NCBI GenBank assembly: GCA_030040495.1
Contig: JASHTP010000455.1
Coordinates: 1 to 12,946 of the forward strand
Reading direction: 5' to 3'
Length of the DNA stretch: 12,946 bases
DNA from: Alphaproteobacteria bacterium
GTDB taxonomy: Bacteria; Pseudomonadota; Alphaproteobacteria; ATCC43930; CGMCC-115725
Below, one piece after another: positions 6,673 to 12,946 of this stretch (position 1 is the first letter of the stretch; each line of letters begins with the position of its first letter). Under the pieces are notes generated by a model. The model was given only the letters and a program-made list of their open reading frames with translations. It was not told the DNA's origin and did not search any database. Both the position numbers and the translations under genes were made by a program.

Positions 6673-7119
6673 TCAGCGGGCGAGCCGCGCTTCGAGCCAG
6701 GCGCGGAGTTGCGGCGGCAAGGGCGTCGACCGGCGCGTCGCGTCGTCGACCAGCACCATGACGCATTCCGCCGTGGCGGCGCAAAGCTCGCCCTTGAAGA
6801 CGGCTTGGCCGAGGCGGAAGGAGCGGCTTCCGACCGATAGCACCCGGGTGCCGATATCGACCGTGCCGGGATAGAGCAGCTCGGCGCGGAAATCGAGCTC
6901 GAGCCGGACGATGACGAAGTTGGTGCCGGGCCCGCGCAGGTCGAGCTTCTCGTCATAGAGGAAGCTGACGCGGCCGCTCTCGCAGAAGGTGGCGAAGACG
7001 GCGTTGTTGACGTGGCCTTGCCGGTCGGTATCGCCGTAGCGCAGCGTGTCGCTGGTCCAGATCGAATAGACGGCGCGCAACGTCGCCGCGGGCGGAGCAG
7101 GGGAACGGGCCTCGTCCAT
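6673..7119 (-). CDS. Acyl-CoA thioesterase, hot-dog fold (4HBT/YbgC-like)
   Basis: This enzyme should hydrolyse an acyl-CoA thioester to free acid and CoA in the cytoplasm. The 148 residues contain the 4-hydroxybenzoyl-CoA thioesterase signature LRYGDTDRQGHVNNAVFATF (26-45). D30, D32 and H36 lie at the catalytic loop, and the long central helix starts just after. The strands VIVRLELDF and GTVDIGTRVLSVG follow in the usual order. Proteins of this type often annotate as YbgC/FadM-like thioesterases. It begins 12 bases after the CaiB-type transferase stop, so co-translation is likely. The 5' end is proline/alanine-rich (MDEARSPAPPAA) and could start slightly later, but there is no better ATG. 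In this cluster it may release a product acid or rescue CoA from a dead-end thioester. The acyl group is not predictable. Confidence 0.92.
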   Translation of the reverse strand: MDEARSPAPPAATLRAVYSIWTSDTLRYGDTDRQGHVNNAVFATFCESGRVSFLYDEKLDLRGPGTNFVIVRLELDFRAELLYPGTVDIGTRVLSVGSRSFRLGQAVFKGELCAATAECVMVLVDDATRRSTPLPPQLRAWLEARLAR

Positions 7120-7131
7120 GCGCGCCTCGCC

Positions 7132-8349
7132 TCAATCCTGCGCCGCCGGCCGGATCGACGCGGCGACGACGCCGTCCGCGATCAGCCGGTCGATCTCGGC
7201 GGCGGAATAGCCCGCTTCGCGCAGCACCTCGCGATTGGCCTCGCCGAAGCGCGGCGGCTTCCGGCGCAGCGCCGGCGGCGTGCGCGACAGCTTGATCGGC
7301 GCACCGACGCCGCGATAGTCGCCCTGCTCATAGACCATGGCGCGGTGGCGCGTGTGCGGGTGGGTCAGCACGTCCGGCAGCTCCTGCACCACACCGCAGG
7401 GCACGCCGCGGTCGAGCAGCCGCATGGTCAGCGCCTCGCCGTCGATCGCCGCCAGCGCGCCTTCGATCGCCTGGCGCAGCGCGACGCGGTTGACGACGCG
7501 GTCCTTGTTGTCGCGGAAGCGCGGATCCTCGGCGAGTTCCGGCTTGCCGATCTCGGCGCAGAAGCGGGCGAATTGCCGGTTGTTGCCGACGGCGAGGAAG
7601 ATGCGCTTGGTGCGGGTATGGAACTGGTCGTAGGGCGAGACGTTGGGATGCGCGTTGCCGGTTCGCTTCGGCGGCTTCTGTGACAGGAACCAGTTGGCGG
7701 CATAGGGATGGAGCAGCGCCACGGCGCAGTCATAAAGCGTCGCCTCGACGAGCTGCCCTTTGCCCGAGCGCTGGCGCTCCTGCAATGCCATCATGATGGC
7801 GAGCGCGGCGTTGAGGCCGGTGGCGAGATCGACCACCGGTACGCCGACGCGCAGCGGCTCGCCCTCGGCCTCGCCGTTGAGGCTCATCAGGCCGGCCATG
7901 CCCTGCACCGCCGCGTCGTAGCCGGGATATCCGCCGAGCGGGCCGTCGGCGCCGAAGCCGGAGATGCGGCAATGGACGAGGCGCGGGAATTTCTCCTTGA
8001 GCACCGCTTCGTAGCCCATGCCCCAGCGCTCGAGCGTGCCGGTCTTGAAATTCTCCACCAGCACGTCGGCGCCGTCGAGCAGGCGGAACAGCACGGCGCG
8101 CGCCTCGGGCCGGGCGAGGTCCAGGGCGATGCCGCGCTTGTTGCGGTTGACGCCGATGTAATAGGAGGCGGCGTCGCCGAGAAAGGGCGGGCCCCAGCTG
8201 CGCGTCTCGTCGCCCTGCGGCGGCTCGATCTTGATCACCTCGGCGCCGTGATCGCCGAGGATCTGCGTGCAATAGGGACCGCCGAGCACGCGGCTCAGAT
8301 CGATCACGCGAAGCCCGGCCAGCGCGCCGGGGGAGAGAATGTCGGTCAT
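7132..8349 (-). CDS. CaiB/BaiF family (type III) CoA-transferase
   Basis: Type III CoA-transferases move CoA between carboxylic acids through an aspartyl-CoA intermediate; relatives are formyl-CoA:oxalate transferase, CaiB and Bbs/racemase types. The 405-residue product has the full family length. RVIDLSRVLGGPYCTQILGD (14-33) is at the N-terminus, with GAEVIKIEPPQGDETRSWGP (35-54), NRNKRGIALDL (68-78) and ADVLVENFKTG (94-104) following. The catalytic aspartate is D145 in PGYDAAVQG. The frame stays open 85 codons further upstream, but that segment is low-complexity Arg/Pro/Ser. The ATG at 8349, preceded closely by AGAGGAA and giving MTDILSPGALAGLRV, is clearly the real start. A 67-bp gap follows the GctB-like gene and a 12-base gap precedes the thioesterase. 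It probably activates the pathway acid or swaps CoA to a downstream acid. The substrate is unknown. Confidence 0.95.
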   Translation of the reverse strand: MTDILSPGALAGLRVIDLSRVLGGPYCTQILGDHGAEVIKIEPPQGDETRSWGPPFLGDAASYYIGVNRNKRGIALDLARPEARAVLFRLLDGADVLVENFKTGTLERWGMGYEAVLKEKFPRLVHCRISGFGADGPLGGYPGYDAAVQGMAGLMSLNGEAEGEPLRVGVPVVDLATGLNAALAIMMALQERQRSGKGQLVEATLYDCAVALLHPYAANWFLSQKPPKRTGNAHPNVSPYDQFHTRTKRIFLAVGNNRQFARFCAEIGKPELAEDPRFRDNKDRVVNRVALRQAIEGALAAIDGEALTMRLLDRGVPCGVVQELPDVLTHPHTRHRAMVYEQGDYRGVGAPIKLSRTPPALRRKPPRFGEANREVLREAGYSAAEIDRLIADGVVAASIRPAAQD

Positions 8350-8379
8350 TTCCTCTTGCTTCCTGTGAATCGCCCTTCG

Positions 8380-8391
8380 CCCCTTGAGGGG
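8380..8391. repeat. Short GC hairpin in the spacer between CoA-transferase genes
   Basis: CCCC-TTGA-GGGG forms a small stem in the 67-bp spacer between the GctB-like gene and the CaiB-like gene. The surrounding sequence, CTCCCTGCGCTCCCCCTCAA on the minus strand, resembles intergenic elements I recall as common in GC-rich proteobacteria. It may modulate readthrough. Only the local symmetry is certain. Confidence 0.25.
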
Positions 8392-8416
8392 GAGCGCAGG
8401 GAGCGGGATGCGCACA

Positions 8417-9163
8417 TCAGGCCGGAGCCGCCACCGGTATCCCGAACACCGTCTCGGCGAATTTGGGGTAGATGGCGGCGAGCTGCGGCGCAACAGTGCC
8501 GCGCAGCAGGCGCAGCATTTCCGCCGGCGGCGCCGGCGTTTCCGGCACATGCTCGGGCCGGTCGAAGGCGAAGCCGGTATTGTCCAGCACCTCGTCGAGG
8601 CCATGGCCGGGATGGATGGTTTCCAGGCGGAAGCGGGCGCGCGCCTTGTCGAAGCCGAAATGGCAGAGCGGCGTCACCAGCGCGATCGGCCCGCCGCGGC
8701 GGAAGACATTGGGCGGGCTCACGCCCGGCGCGCTGATGAAATCCACCTTCTCGACCAATGTGCGCCGCGAATGCTCGAGGCGGAAGAGGATGATGCGCGG
8801 CACCATGAAATAGAGATAGGCCGAGCCATAAGCGCCGGGGAAACGCGCCTTGGGGTGCGCGTACTCGCCGATGACGTTGAGGTTGATGTTGCCGCTGCCA
8901 TCGATCTGCGCGCCGGAGAAGAAGAACACGTCGATGCGGCCCTGGCCGGCGCTGTCGAACAGCTCGCGCCCGCCGTCGGTCCAGAGATTGTGCTCGGGGC
9001 TCTGCTGCAGCGAGACGCTGGGCGCGTCGGGCGACATCAGCTGCGCCAGGAAGGCGGCCGCCGCGGGGATCGGCGAGTTGGCGCCGACGGCGACGTGCCT
9101 GGCGCCGGCGATGAGGCGCAGCACCACGTCGATCAGCACCTCTTCCGGCTTGATCGTGCTCAT
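8417..9163 (-). CDS. CoA-transferase family I subunit beta, GctB/IpdB-like, catalytic Glu not conserved
   Basis: The 248 residues align along their whole length with glutaconate CoA-transferase subunit B. SGAQIDGSGNINLNVIGEY (83-101) and HPKARFPGAYGSA (103-115) match; VEKVDFISAPG (137-147) and HPGHGLDEVLDNTGFAF (184-200) follow. In GctB the nucleophile is a Glu in VESG. Here the corresponding stretch is SVSLQQSPEH (49-58), with Leu/Gln instead. Mycobacterial IpdB, which works with IpdA as a CoA-ester ring-opening hydrolase, also lacks the classic Glu. The pair could therefore be a hydrolase rather than a transferase. The start MSTIKPEEVL at 9163 lies one base after the alpha subunit stop (TGAGATG), so the two are coupled. 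Upstream in-frame residues overlap the alpha gene and are rejected. Family call firm; reaction open. Confidence 0.9.
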   Translation of the reverse strand: MSTIKPEEVLIDVVLRLIAGARHVAVGANSPIPAAAAFLAQLMSPDAPSVSLQQSPEHNLWTDGGRELFDSAGQGRIDVFFFSGAQIDGSGNINLNVIGEYAHPKARFPGAYGSAYLYFMVPRIILFRLEHSRRTLVEKVDFISAPGVSPPNVFRRGGPIALVTPLCHFGFDKARARFRLETIHPGHGLDEVLDNTGFAFDRPEHVPETPAPPAEMLRLLRGTVAPQLAAIYPKFAETVFGIPVAAPA

Positions 9164-9164
9164 C

Positions 9165-9980
9165 TCAGGCGGCGCGGCGGCGGAAGATCTGGTCGTCGAG
9201 ATAGCGGCGGAAGCCTTCCTCGGTCTGGGCGAGGCGGATGTAGTCGAGGAGATGCTGGGTGTCCTCGCCATAGAGATCGCCCATCTTGAGCGGCCAGGCG
9301 CCGCGCGGCGCCAGCGCCACCGCCTCGATGTAGAAGGCCGGGATGGTGGCCGCCGCCATCACCTCGTCGGCCAGCAGGTCGCCGTCATGGAGTGCTTCGA
9401 CGGTGACGACGCTCTTCGCCGACGCATGGGCGAGCGTGAAGAGGTCGCGCCGGCGCCCGACCCAGATATTGCCGTCGCGGTCGGCGAGTGGCGCGTGGAA
9501 GAGCGCCACGTCGGGCCGGATCGCCGGCAGCAGCACGATCGGGTCGTTCTCGGCGAAGGGGTTGTCGATGACGCGCCAGTCCGGCCGCACCGTCAGCAGG
9601 TCGGAGCCGACGATGCCGCGCAGCGCGCCGAAGGGATTGCCCATCTCCGCCGCGCGCAGCGCCGAGTGGATCGCCGGGCAGGTGGCGTCCTTGAGCGTCA
9701 CCGTGCCGGCCAGCACCGCCCGGGTGAAGCGCGGCGCCGAGCCCAGCTCGCCGAAGCCGACCGCCGAAGTCTCGATGGTCGCGACGCAGCCGGCGCCGAT
9801 GAGCAGCTCCGCCTGCAGCGACGAGGCCGGCAGGGTCACGAGATGGAGGCGCTTCACGCCGCGGCGGATGAGCGCCCGCGTCGCCTCCATGGCGACGCCG
9901 GCATAGTCGGCGGGGATGATGAGCTTCGTCCCGTCGGCGATCGCCGCGAGCGTGCTGTCGAGGTCGCGGATCTTGCCCAT
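9165..9980 (-). CDS. CoA-transferase family I subunit alpha, GctA/IpdA-like
   Basis: This is the partner of the beta subunit that follows one base later. The 271 residues carry SSLQAELLIGAG (53-64), GFGELGSAPRF (75-85), KDATCPAIHSALRAAEMGNPF (97-117, in two overlapping blocks) and GSDLL (125-129). Then come DNPFAENDPIVLLPAIRPDV (139-158) and FHAPLADRDGN (161-171). This is the usual path of the GctA/IpdA fold. Where many relatives have a Glu-containing loop before the conserved helix, this protein reads TCPAIH. The ATG at 9980 has GGGAGG about 7 bases upstream; the 18 residues upstream (MPPPPPHALL) are proline-rich and rejected. It is the first gene of the leftward operon. It faces the TPR/ATP-grasp gene across 99 bp, and its Shine-Dalgarno can be masked by a leader hairpin. 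It should bind or remodel a CoA thioester of an unknown acid. Confidence 0.9.
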   Translation of the reverse strand: MGKIRDLDSTLAAIADGTKLIIPADYAGVAMEATRALIRRGVKRLHLVTLPASSLQAELLIGAGCVATIETSAVGFGELGSAPRFTRAVLAGTVTLKDATCPAIHSALRAAEMGNPFGALRGIVGSDLLTVRPDWRVIDNPFAENDPIVLLPAIRPDVALFHAPLADRDGNIWVGRRRDLFTLAHASAKSVVTVEALHDGDLLADEVMAAATIPAFYIEAVALAPRGAWPLKMGDLYGEDTQHLLDYIRLAQTEEGFRRYLDDQIFRRRAA

Positions 9981-9983
9981 GGC

Positions 9984-10035
9984 CTTGCCTCCCGATCGGG
10001 TCCGGAGCAAAGCATGGGGCGGCGGGGGAGGCAAG
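9984..10035 (-). promoter_or_regulatory. 10-bp inverted repeat that would sequester the Shine-Dalgarno of the GctA-like gene
   Basis: On the leftward strand, CTTGCCTCCC (10035-10026) is the exact complement of GGGAGGCAAG (9993-9984), which is the ribosome site of the gene starting at 9980. The 32-base loop also holds CGATCG. If transcription starts upstream of 10035, the mRNA can fold the SD into a strong GC-rich stem. This would restrain translation until it is opened by a protein, a small RNA or a coupled event. The pairing is seen; regulation is inferred. Confidence 0.42.
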
Positions 10036-10079
10036 CGGGGCTGCGGGCGGCCGGGAGCCGGCCATGCTACCCTCCGGCC

Positions 10080-11393
10080 ATGACCGCCGATCCCCTTGCC
10101 GCGCTCGAAGATGCGGCCGCGCGCGATCCCGAGAACCCCGCCCGCTATCGCGCGCTCGCCGACGCCTATCGGGCGAAGGGCGAGCCGGCCGAGGCGATGG
10201 CGGCGGAGCTGGCCGCGACCGCGCTCGAGGCGCGCGCGCCGCTAGCGCTCTACAACATCGGCACCGCCTGCTTTCAGGCCGGCCGGCGAGACCAGGCGAA
10301 GCGCTGGTACGGGCTCGCCTTGCGGCTCGATCCCGAGCTGGTCGGCGCGCATCGCAACCTCGCGGCGATCCTCGAAGCCGAGGGACGGCTCGACGAAGCG
10401 CAGCGCCACCGCGACGCGGCCTATCGCCGGCAAAGCATCTTCGTCGAGCCGGCGCCAGCGGCGGCGCAACGCATCCTCATCCTCGCCGCCGCGGGCACCG
10501 GCAACGTGCCGATCGAGGACCTCTTCCCGAAGGCAACGGCGACGCGCATCACCTGGTTCGTCGATTACGCCAAGGAAGGCGACGCCGATCGCCTGCCGCC
10601 GCACGATCTCGTCTTCAACGCCGCCGGCGATCCCGACCGGACGGGGCCGTTGCTGCCGGAGGTCGAGCGCTTCCTCGCGCGGCGGACGGCGCCGCTGCTC
10701 AACCCGCCGGCGGCGGTGGCGCGGACGCAGCGCCATCTCCTGCCGCAGCTCCTTGCCGGCATCGCCGACATCGACGTGCCGAAGGTGGTCCGGGTCGGGC
10801 GCGCCGCGTTGGCCGATTCCGGCGTCGCCGCGGACGTCGGGTTTCCGCTGATCCTGCGGCCGGCGGGTGCGCATGGCGGGCAGGGGGTGCGGCTGATCGA
10901 GACGGCGGAGGCACTCGCCGCCGCCGATCCCGGCGAGGCCGATTCCTTCTACCTCACCGCCTATCGCGACTACCGCTCGCCCGACCAGTATTTCCGCAAA
11001 TACCGCATGATCTTCGTTGATCGCGAGCCCTACGCCTTCCACCTGGCGATCTCGCAGCACTGGCTCGTCCACTATTTCTCCGCCGACATGCTGCAGCCTT
11101 CCTGGAAGCGCGCCGAGGAGGAGCGTTTCCTGGCGGACCCCGCCCACGCCCTTGGGGCGAAGGCGATGGCGGCGATCGCCGCCATCGGCCGGCGCCTCGA
11201 TCTCGATTTCTGCGGCATCGACTTCTCGCTCGACGCCGAAGGCAGGGTGCTGGTGTTCGAGGCCAACGCGACGATGGTAGTGCATCTCCGCGACGCGCCG
11301 GAGCTGTTTCCCTACAAGCATGTGCATGTGCCGAAGATCTTCGCCGCCGTCGCCGCGATGGTGGACCAGCGGATCGCGGCTCACGCCCGCTGA
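10080..11393 (+). CDS. TPR repeat protein fused to an ATP-grasp ligase-like domain
   Basis: Residues 1-115 are tetratricopeptide-like helices: NPARYRALADAYRAKGEPAE (19-38), APLALYNIGTACFQAGRRDQ (53-72), and PELVGAHRNLAAILEAEGRL (85-104). TPRs usually dock a partner protein. Residues about 130-200 form a pre-ATP-grasp segment with RILILAAAGTGNVPIEDLF (131-149). An ATP-grasp core follows, with FPLILRPAGAHGGQGVRLIE (255-274), FCGIDFSLDAEGRVLVFEAN (377-396) and ATMVVH (397-402). D381, E394 and N396 are at the metal/ATP sites. The usual first lysine is R260. YRDYRSPDQYFRKYRMIFVD (295-314) and FHLAISQHWLVHYFSADM (320-337) look like substrate-binding loops. No signal peptide is present. ATP-grasp enzymes join an acid to an amine or thiol through an acyl-phosphate; the substrate is unknown. 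A weak ribosome site precedes ATG 10080, and the gene stands alone between opposite-strand genes. Confidence 0.88.
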   Translation: MTADPLAALEDAAARDPENPARYRALADAYRAKGEPAEAMAAELAATALEARAPLALYNIGTACFQAGRRDQAKRWYGLALRLDPELVGAHRNLAAILEAEGRLDEAQRHRDAAYRRQSIFVEPAPAAAQRILILAAAGTGNVPIEDLFPKATATRITWFVDYAKEGDADRLPPHDLVFNAAGDPDRTGPLLPEVERFLARRTAPLLNPPAAVARTQRHLLPQLLAGIADIDVPKVVRVGRAALADSGVAADVGFPLILRPAGAHGGQGVRLIETAEALAAADPGEADSFYLTAYRDYRSPDQYFRKYRMIFVDREPYAFHLAISQHWLVHYFSADMLQPSWKRAEEERFLADPAHALGAKAMAAIAAIGRRLDLDFCGIDFSLDAEGRVLVFEANATMVVHLRDAPELFPYKHVHVPKIFAAVAAMVDQRIAAHAR

Positions 11394-11397
11394 AGGC

Positions 11398-11440
11398 AAC
11401 CGCCGCCGTCACGCCCGTGCGGTCGGCTCAAGCGGCGGTT
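11398..11440. terminator. Possible hairpin between convergent genes
   Basis: AACCGCCGC (11398-11406) and GCGGCGGTT (11432-11440) are exact reverse complements around a 25-base loop. They lie where the rightward TPR/ATP-grasp gene (stop at 11393) meets the leftward MBL gene (stop at 11428). The right arm lies inside the last codons of the MBL gene. There is no T-run, so Rho-independent action is doubtful. Confidence 0.3.
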
Positions 11441-12477
11441 TCGAACAGCCAGACGCCGTCTTCGCGCTCGTGGCGGGCGAGGCCGCCCGCGGCCACGGCG
11501 CGGGCAAGATGCGCCATGGTCTCGCCGATGGCGAAGCCCAGCTGGTGGCGGTCGAGCGTGCGGCTGAACAGCACCGGCACGATCTCGGCGCCGGTGCGCG
11601 GCGTCCGGCAGTGGATGACGATCTCGGCGACGCGCGCCTCGTGCAGCGCGCGTAGCTGCTCGATCCGCGCATGGAGCCCGTAGAAGGGCAAATTGTGCGA
11701 GGGCAGCACGAAGGCGCTGCCCGGCACCGCCGCGCGCAGCTTGCCGAGCGAGGCGACGAAGCTGCCGAGCGGGTCCTGGTCGCTAGCGTTGGGCCACAGG
11801 CTGACATTGGGCGAGATCTTGGGCAGCACCTGGTCGCCGGCGATGAGCAAATCGAGCTCGGCGCAATAGAGGCAGGCATGTTCCGGTGCATGGCCGCGGC
11901 CGATGATGACGCGCCAGGATCGCCCGCCGATCATGAGCTCCATGCCGTCGGAAAGACGGTGATGATGCTCGGGCACCGGCCCGACCAGGCTGCGGTAGCT
12001 TTGCGGCCTGCCGACCTTGATCGTCTCCTCGACATCGCCGAAGCCGATGCGGCGGTAGAAATCGGCGAGCTCGTCATGGAAGGTGCCGGGCCGATCGGCG
12101 ATCGCCTGGCGCGCATGGCGCCACTCGCCTTCGGTGGTCCAGAGCTCGATGCCGAGCCGATCGGCGAGCCAGCCGGCGAGGCCCATATGGTCGGGATGGA
12201 AATGCGTGCAGAGGAGCCGCGTGATGGGCTTGCCGTCGAGCGCGGTCGCGAAGATCCGCTCCCACAGCGCCTTGGTCTCGGCATTGCTGATGCCGGTGTC
12301 GACGATCGCCCAGCCCGGCCCGTCCTCCACCAGCCAGAGATTGATGTGGTTCAGCTGGAAGGGCAGCGGCATGCGCAGCCAGCGCACGCCCGGCGCCACC
12401 TCCATCGCCGTGCCCGGCGAAGGCGCTGCCGAATGCGGGAAACGCAGCGCGGCGAGCCCCTCCGCGCCCGCGCTCAT
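11428..12477 (-). CDS. MBL-fold metallo-hydrolase
   Basis: This is a metallo-beta-lactamase-fold hydrolase, cytoplasmic and probably with two metals. Of 349 residues, the first metal motif is THFHPDHMG (91-99) with H92, H94, D96 and H97. H196 in GRGHAPEHA, D215 in LIAGDQVLP and H261 in PSHNLPF complete the set. The middle GRGHAPEHACLYC and AGDQVLPKISPNV stretches match the glyoxalase-II-like/lactonase branch seen beside fatty-acid degradation genes. The ATG at 12477 overlaps the stop of the thiolase (ATGA), so translation is coupled. The first 24 residues are low-complexity, and a later start at M25 (MEVAPGVRW) is possible. Substrate could be a thioester or a lactone. It converges on the TPR/ATP-grasp gene, with 34 bases between the stops. 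Confidence 0.92.
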   Translation of the reverse strand: MSAGAEGLAALRFPHSAAPSPGTAMEVAPGVRWLRMPLPFQLNHINLWLVEDGPGWAIVDTGISNAETKALWERIFATALDGKPITRLLCTHFHPDHMGLAGWLADRLGIELWTTEGEWRHARQAIADRPGTFHDELADFYRRIGFGDVEETIKVGRPQSYRSLVGPVPEHHHRLSDGMELMIGGRSWRVIIGRGHAPEHACLYCAELDLLIAGDQVLPKISPNVSLWPNASDQDPLGSFVASLGKLRAAVPGSAFVLPSHNLPFYGLHARIEQLRALHEARVAEIVIHCRTPRTGAEIVPVLFSRTLDRHQLGFAIGETMAHLARAVAAGGLARHEREDGVWLFETAA

Positions 12478-12946
12478 GCCGTGCCGAGCCGCTCGAACAC
12501 CGCGGCGATGCCCTGGCCGACGCCGATGCACATGGTGACGAGCGCGTAGCGCCCGCCGGTGCGGTGCAGCTGGCGGATGGCGGTGAGCGCGAGCCGCGCC
12601 CCGGAAGCGCCCAGCGGATGGCCGATGGCGATGGCGCCGCCATTGGGATTGACGCGCGCATCCGCGAAATCGATGTCGAGCAGCTTGAGGCAGCCCAGCA
12701 CCTGGCTGGCGAAGGCCTCGTTGAGCTCGATCACGTCCATGTCCCGGAGCGCAAGACCGGCCCGCTGCAGCGCCTTCTGCGAGGCCGGCACCGGGCCCAG
12801 CCCCATGACGCGCGGCTCGACGCCGGCGATGGCGGCGGAAAGGACGCGCGCGATCGGCGCCTTGCCCGCCTTCTCGCCGGCGCGCTTGCTGCCGATGAGC
12901 AGCGCCGCGGCGCCGTCATTGATGCCCGACGCGTTGCCGGCGGTGA
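12474..12946 (-). CDS. Thiolase (acetyl-CoA acyltransferase, PcaF/PaaJ-like), N-terminus cut by window edge
   Basis: The visible C-terminal 156 residues are a canonical thiolase II. TAGNASGINDGAAAL (1-15 of the fragment) and MGLGPVPASQKAL (47-59) come first. VIELNEAFASQ (71-81), NPNGGAIAIGHPLGASGAR (99-117) and MCIGVGQG (138-145) follow. The His of GHP (fragment H109) and the Cys of MCIG (C139) are the two catalytic C-terminal residues; the nucleophilic Cys lies upstream, off the window. GGRYALVTMCIGVGQGIA is closer to PcaF/PaaJ (3-oxoadipyl-CoA thiolase) than to FadA, but the region cannot fix chain length. It cleaves a 3-oxoacyl-CoA with CoA to acetyl-CoA plus a shortened acyl-CoA. The frame is open to base 12946 with no start seen. 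It leads the MBL gene in one operon. Confidence 0.93.
   Translation of the reverse strand, partial: TAGNASGINDGAAALLIGSKRAGEKAGKAPIARVLSAAIAGVEPRVMGLGPVPASQKALQRAGLALRDMDVIELNEAFASQVLGCLKLLDIDFADARVNPNGGAIAIGHPLGASGARLALTAIRQLHRTGGRYALVTMCIGVGQGIAAVFERLGTA

Noticed and set aside
8350..8604. 85-residue N-terminal extension of the CaiB-like protein
   Set aside because: Low-complexity Arg/Ser/Pro that overlaps the GctB-like gene; the family starts at MTDILSPGALAGLRV.
7708..8736. 342-codon plus-strand frame across the CaiB-like gene
   Set aside because: It spans two genes antisense and an intergenic gap; the residues show no domain, while the minus frame carries complete motifs.
10242..11399. 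385-codon minus-strand frame opposite the TPR/ATP-grasp gene
   Set aside because: Composition is Arg/Gly/Glu low-complexity, and the plus frame has clear TPR and ATP-grasp motifs.
1..12946. CRISPR array, tRNA, IS element, phage or toxin-antitoxin system
   Set aside because: No spaced direct repeats, no cloverleaf pattern recognised, no transposase or integrase motifs and no terminal repeats with target duplications were seen.

Overview
The window is GC-rich, about 90% coding, and reads as a chromosomal segment of an alphaproteobacterium (Rhodospirillales/Hyphomicrobiales-like). This guess rests on codon use, PHB metabolism, DUF849/BKACE and CaiB enzymes, and a TPR/ATP-grasp protein. There is no rRNA gene, and I recognised no tRNA, CRISPR array, IS element, phage gene or transcriptional regulator. 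I see twelve complete and two edge-truncated protein genes; almost all handle acyl-CoA thioesters or CoA transfer.

Left part: a leftward, truncated AMP-forming acyl-CoA synthetase (1-1048) is divergent from a small conserved-looking protein of 77 residues (1207-1440). A 395-bp gap with a candidate promoter precedes phaZ (1836-3053), an intracellular PHB depolymerase with an intact Cys/Asp/His triad. A large imperfect palindrome (3072-3166) follows it. Then comes a tight rightward operon: a beta-keto acid cleavage enzyme (BKACE/DUF849, 3251-4186) and the two subunits of a SCOT/PcaIJ-like 3-oxoacid CoA-transferase (4186-4845, 4859-5530). BKACE reactions release acetoacetate, PHB breakdown passes through 3-hydroxybutyrate to acetoacetate, and SCOT-type transferases activate 3-oxoacids. 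The block therefore looks like an acetoacetate/PHB node.

Middle part: a leftward gene train runs from 9980 down to 5567. It holds a GctA/IpdA-like subunit, a GctB/IpdB-like subunit, a CaiB/BaiF type III CoA-transferase, a hot-dog thioesterase, a carboxymuconolactone-decarboxylase-family protein and a small ACP-fold-like protein without the phosphopantetheine serine. The order suggests degradation of an unidentified, possibly cyclic, acid as its CoA thioester. The GctB-like subunit lacks the catalytic Glu expected of a transferase, so the pair may be an IpdAB-like ring-opening hydrolase. The first gene's Shine-Dalgarno can pair perfectly over 10 bp with its own predicted leader.

Right part: a rightward TPR plus ATP-grasp protein of unknown substrate (10080-11393) converges on a leftward pair. 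That pair is a thiolase (PcaF/PaaJ-like, truncated at the right edge) and an MBL-fold hydrolase, joined by an ATGA overlap. The most rewarding items are the GctAB/IpdAB-like pair in its operon, the BKACE-transferase module of unknown substrate, and the TPR/ATP-grasp protein.
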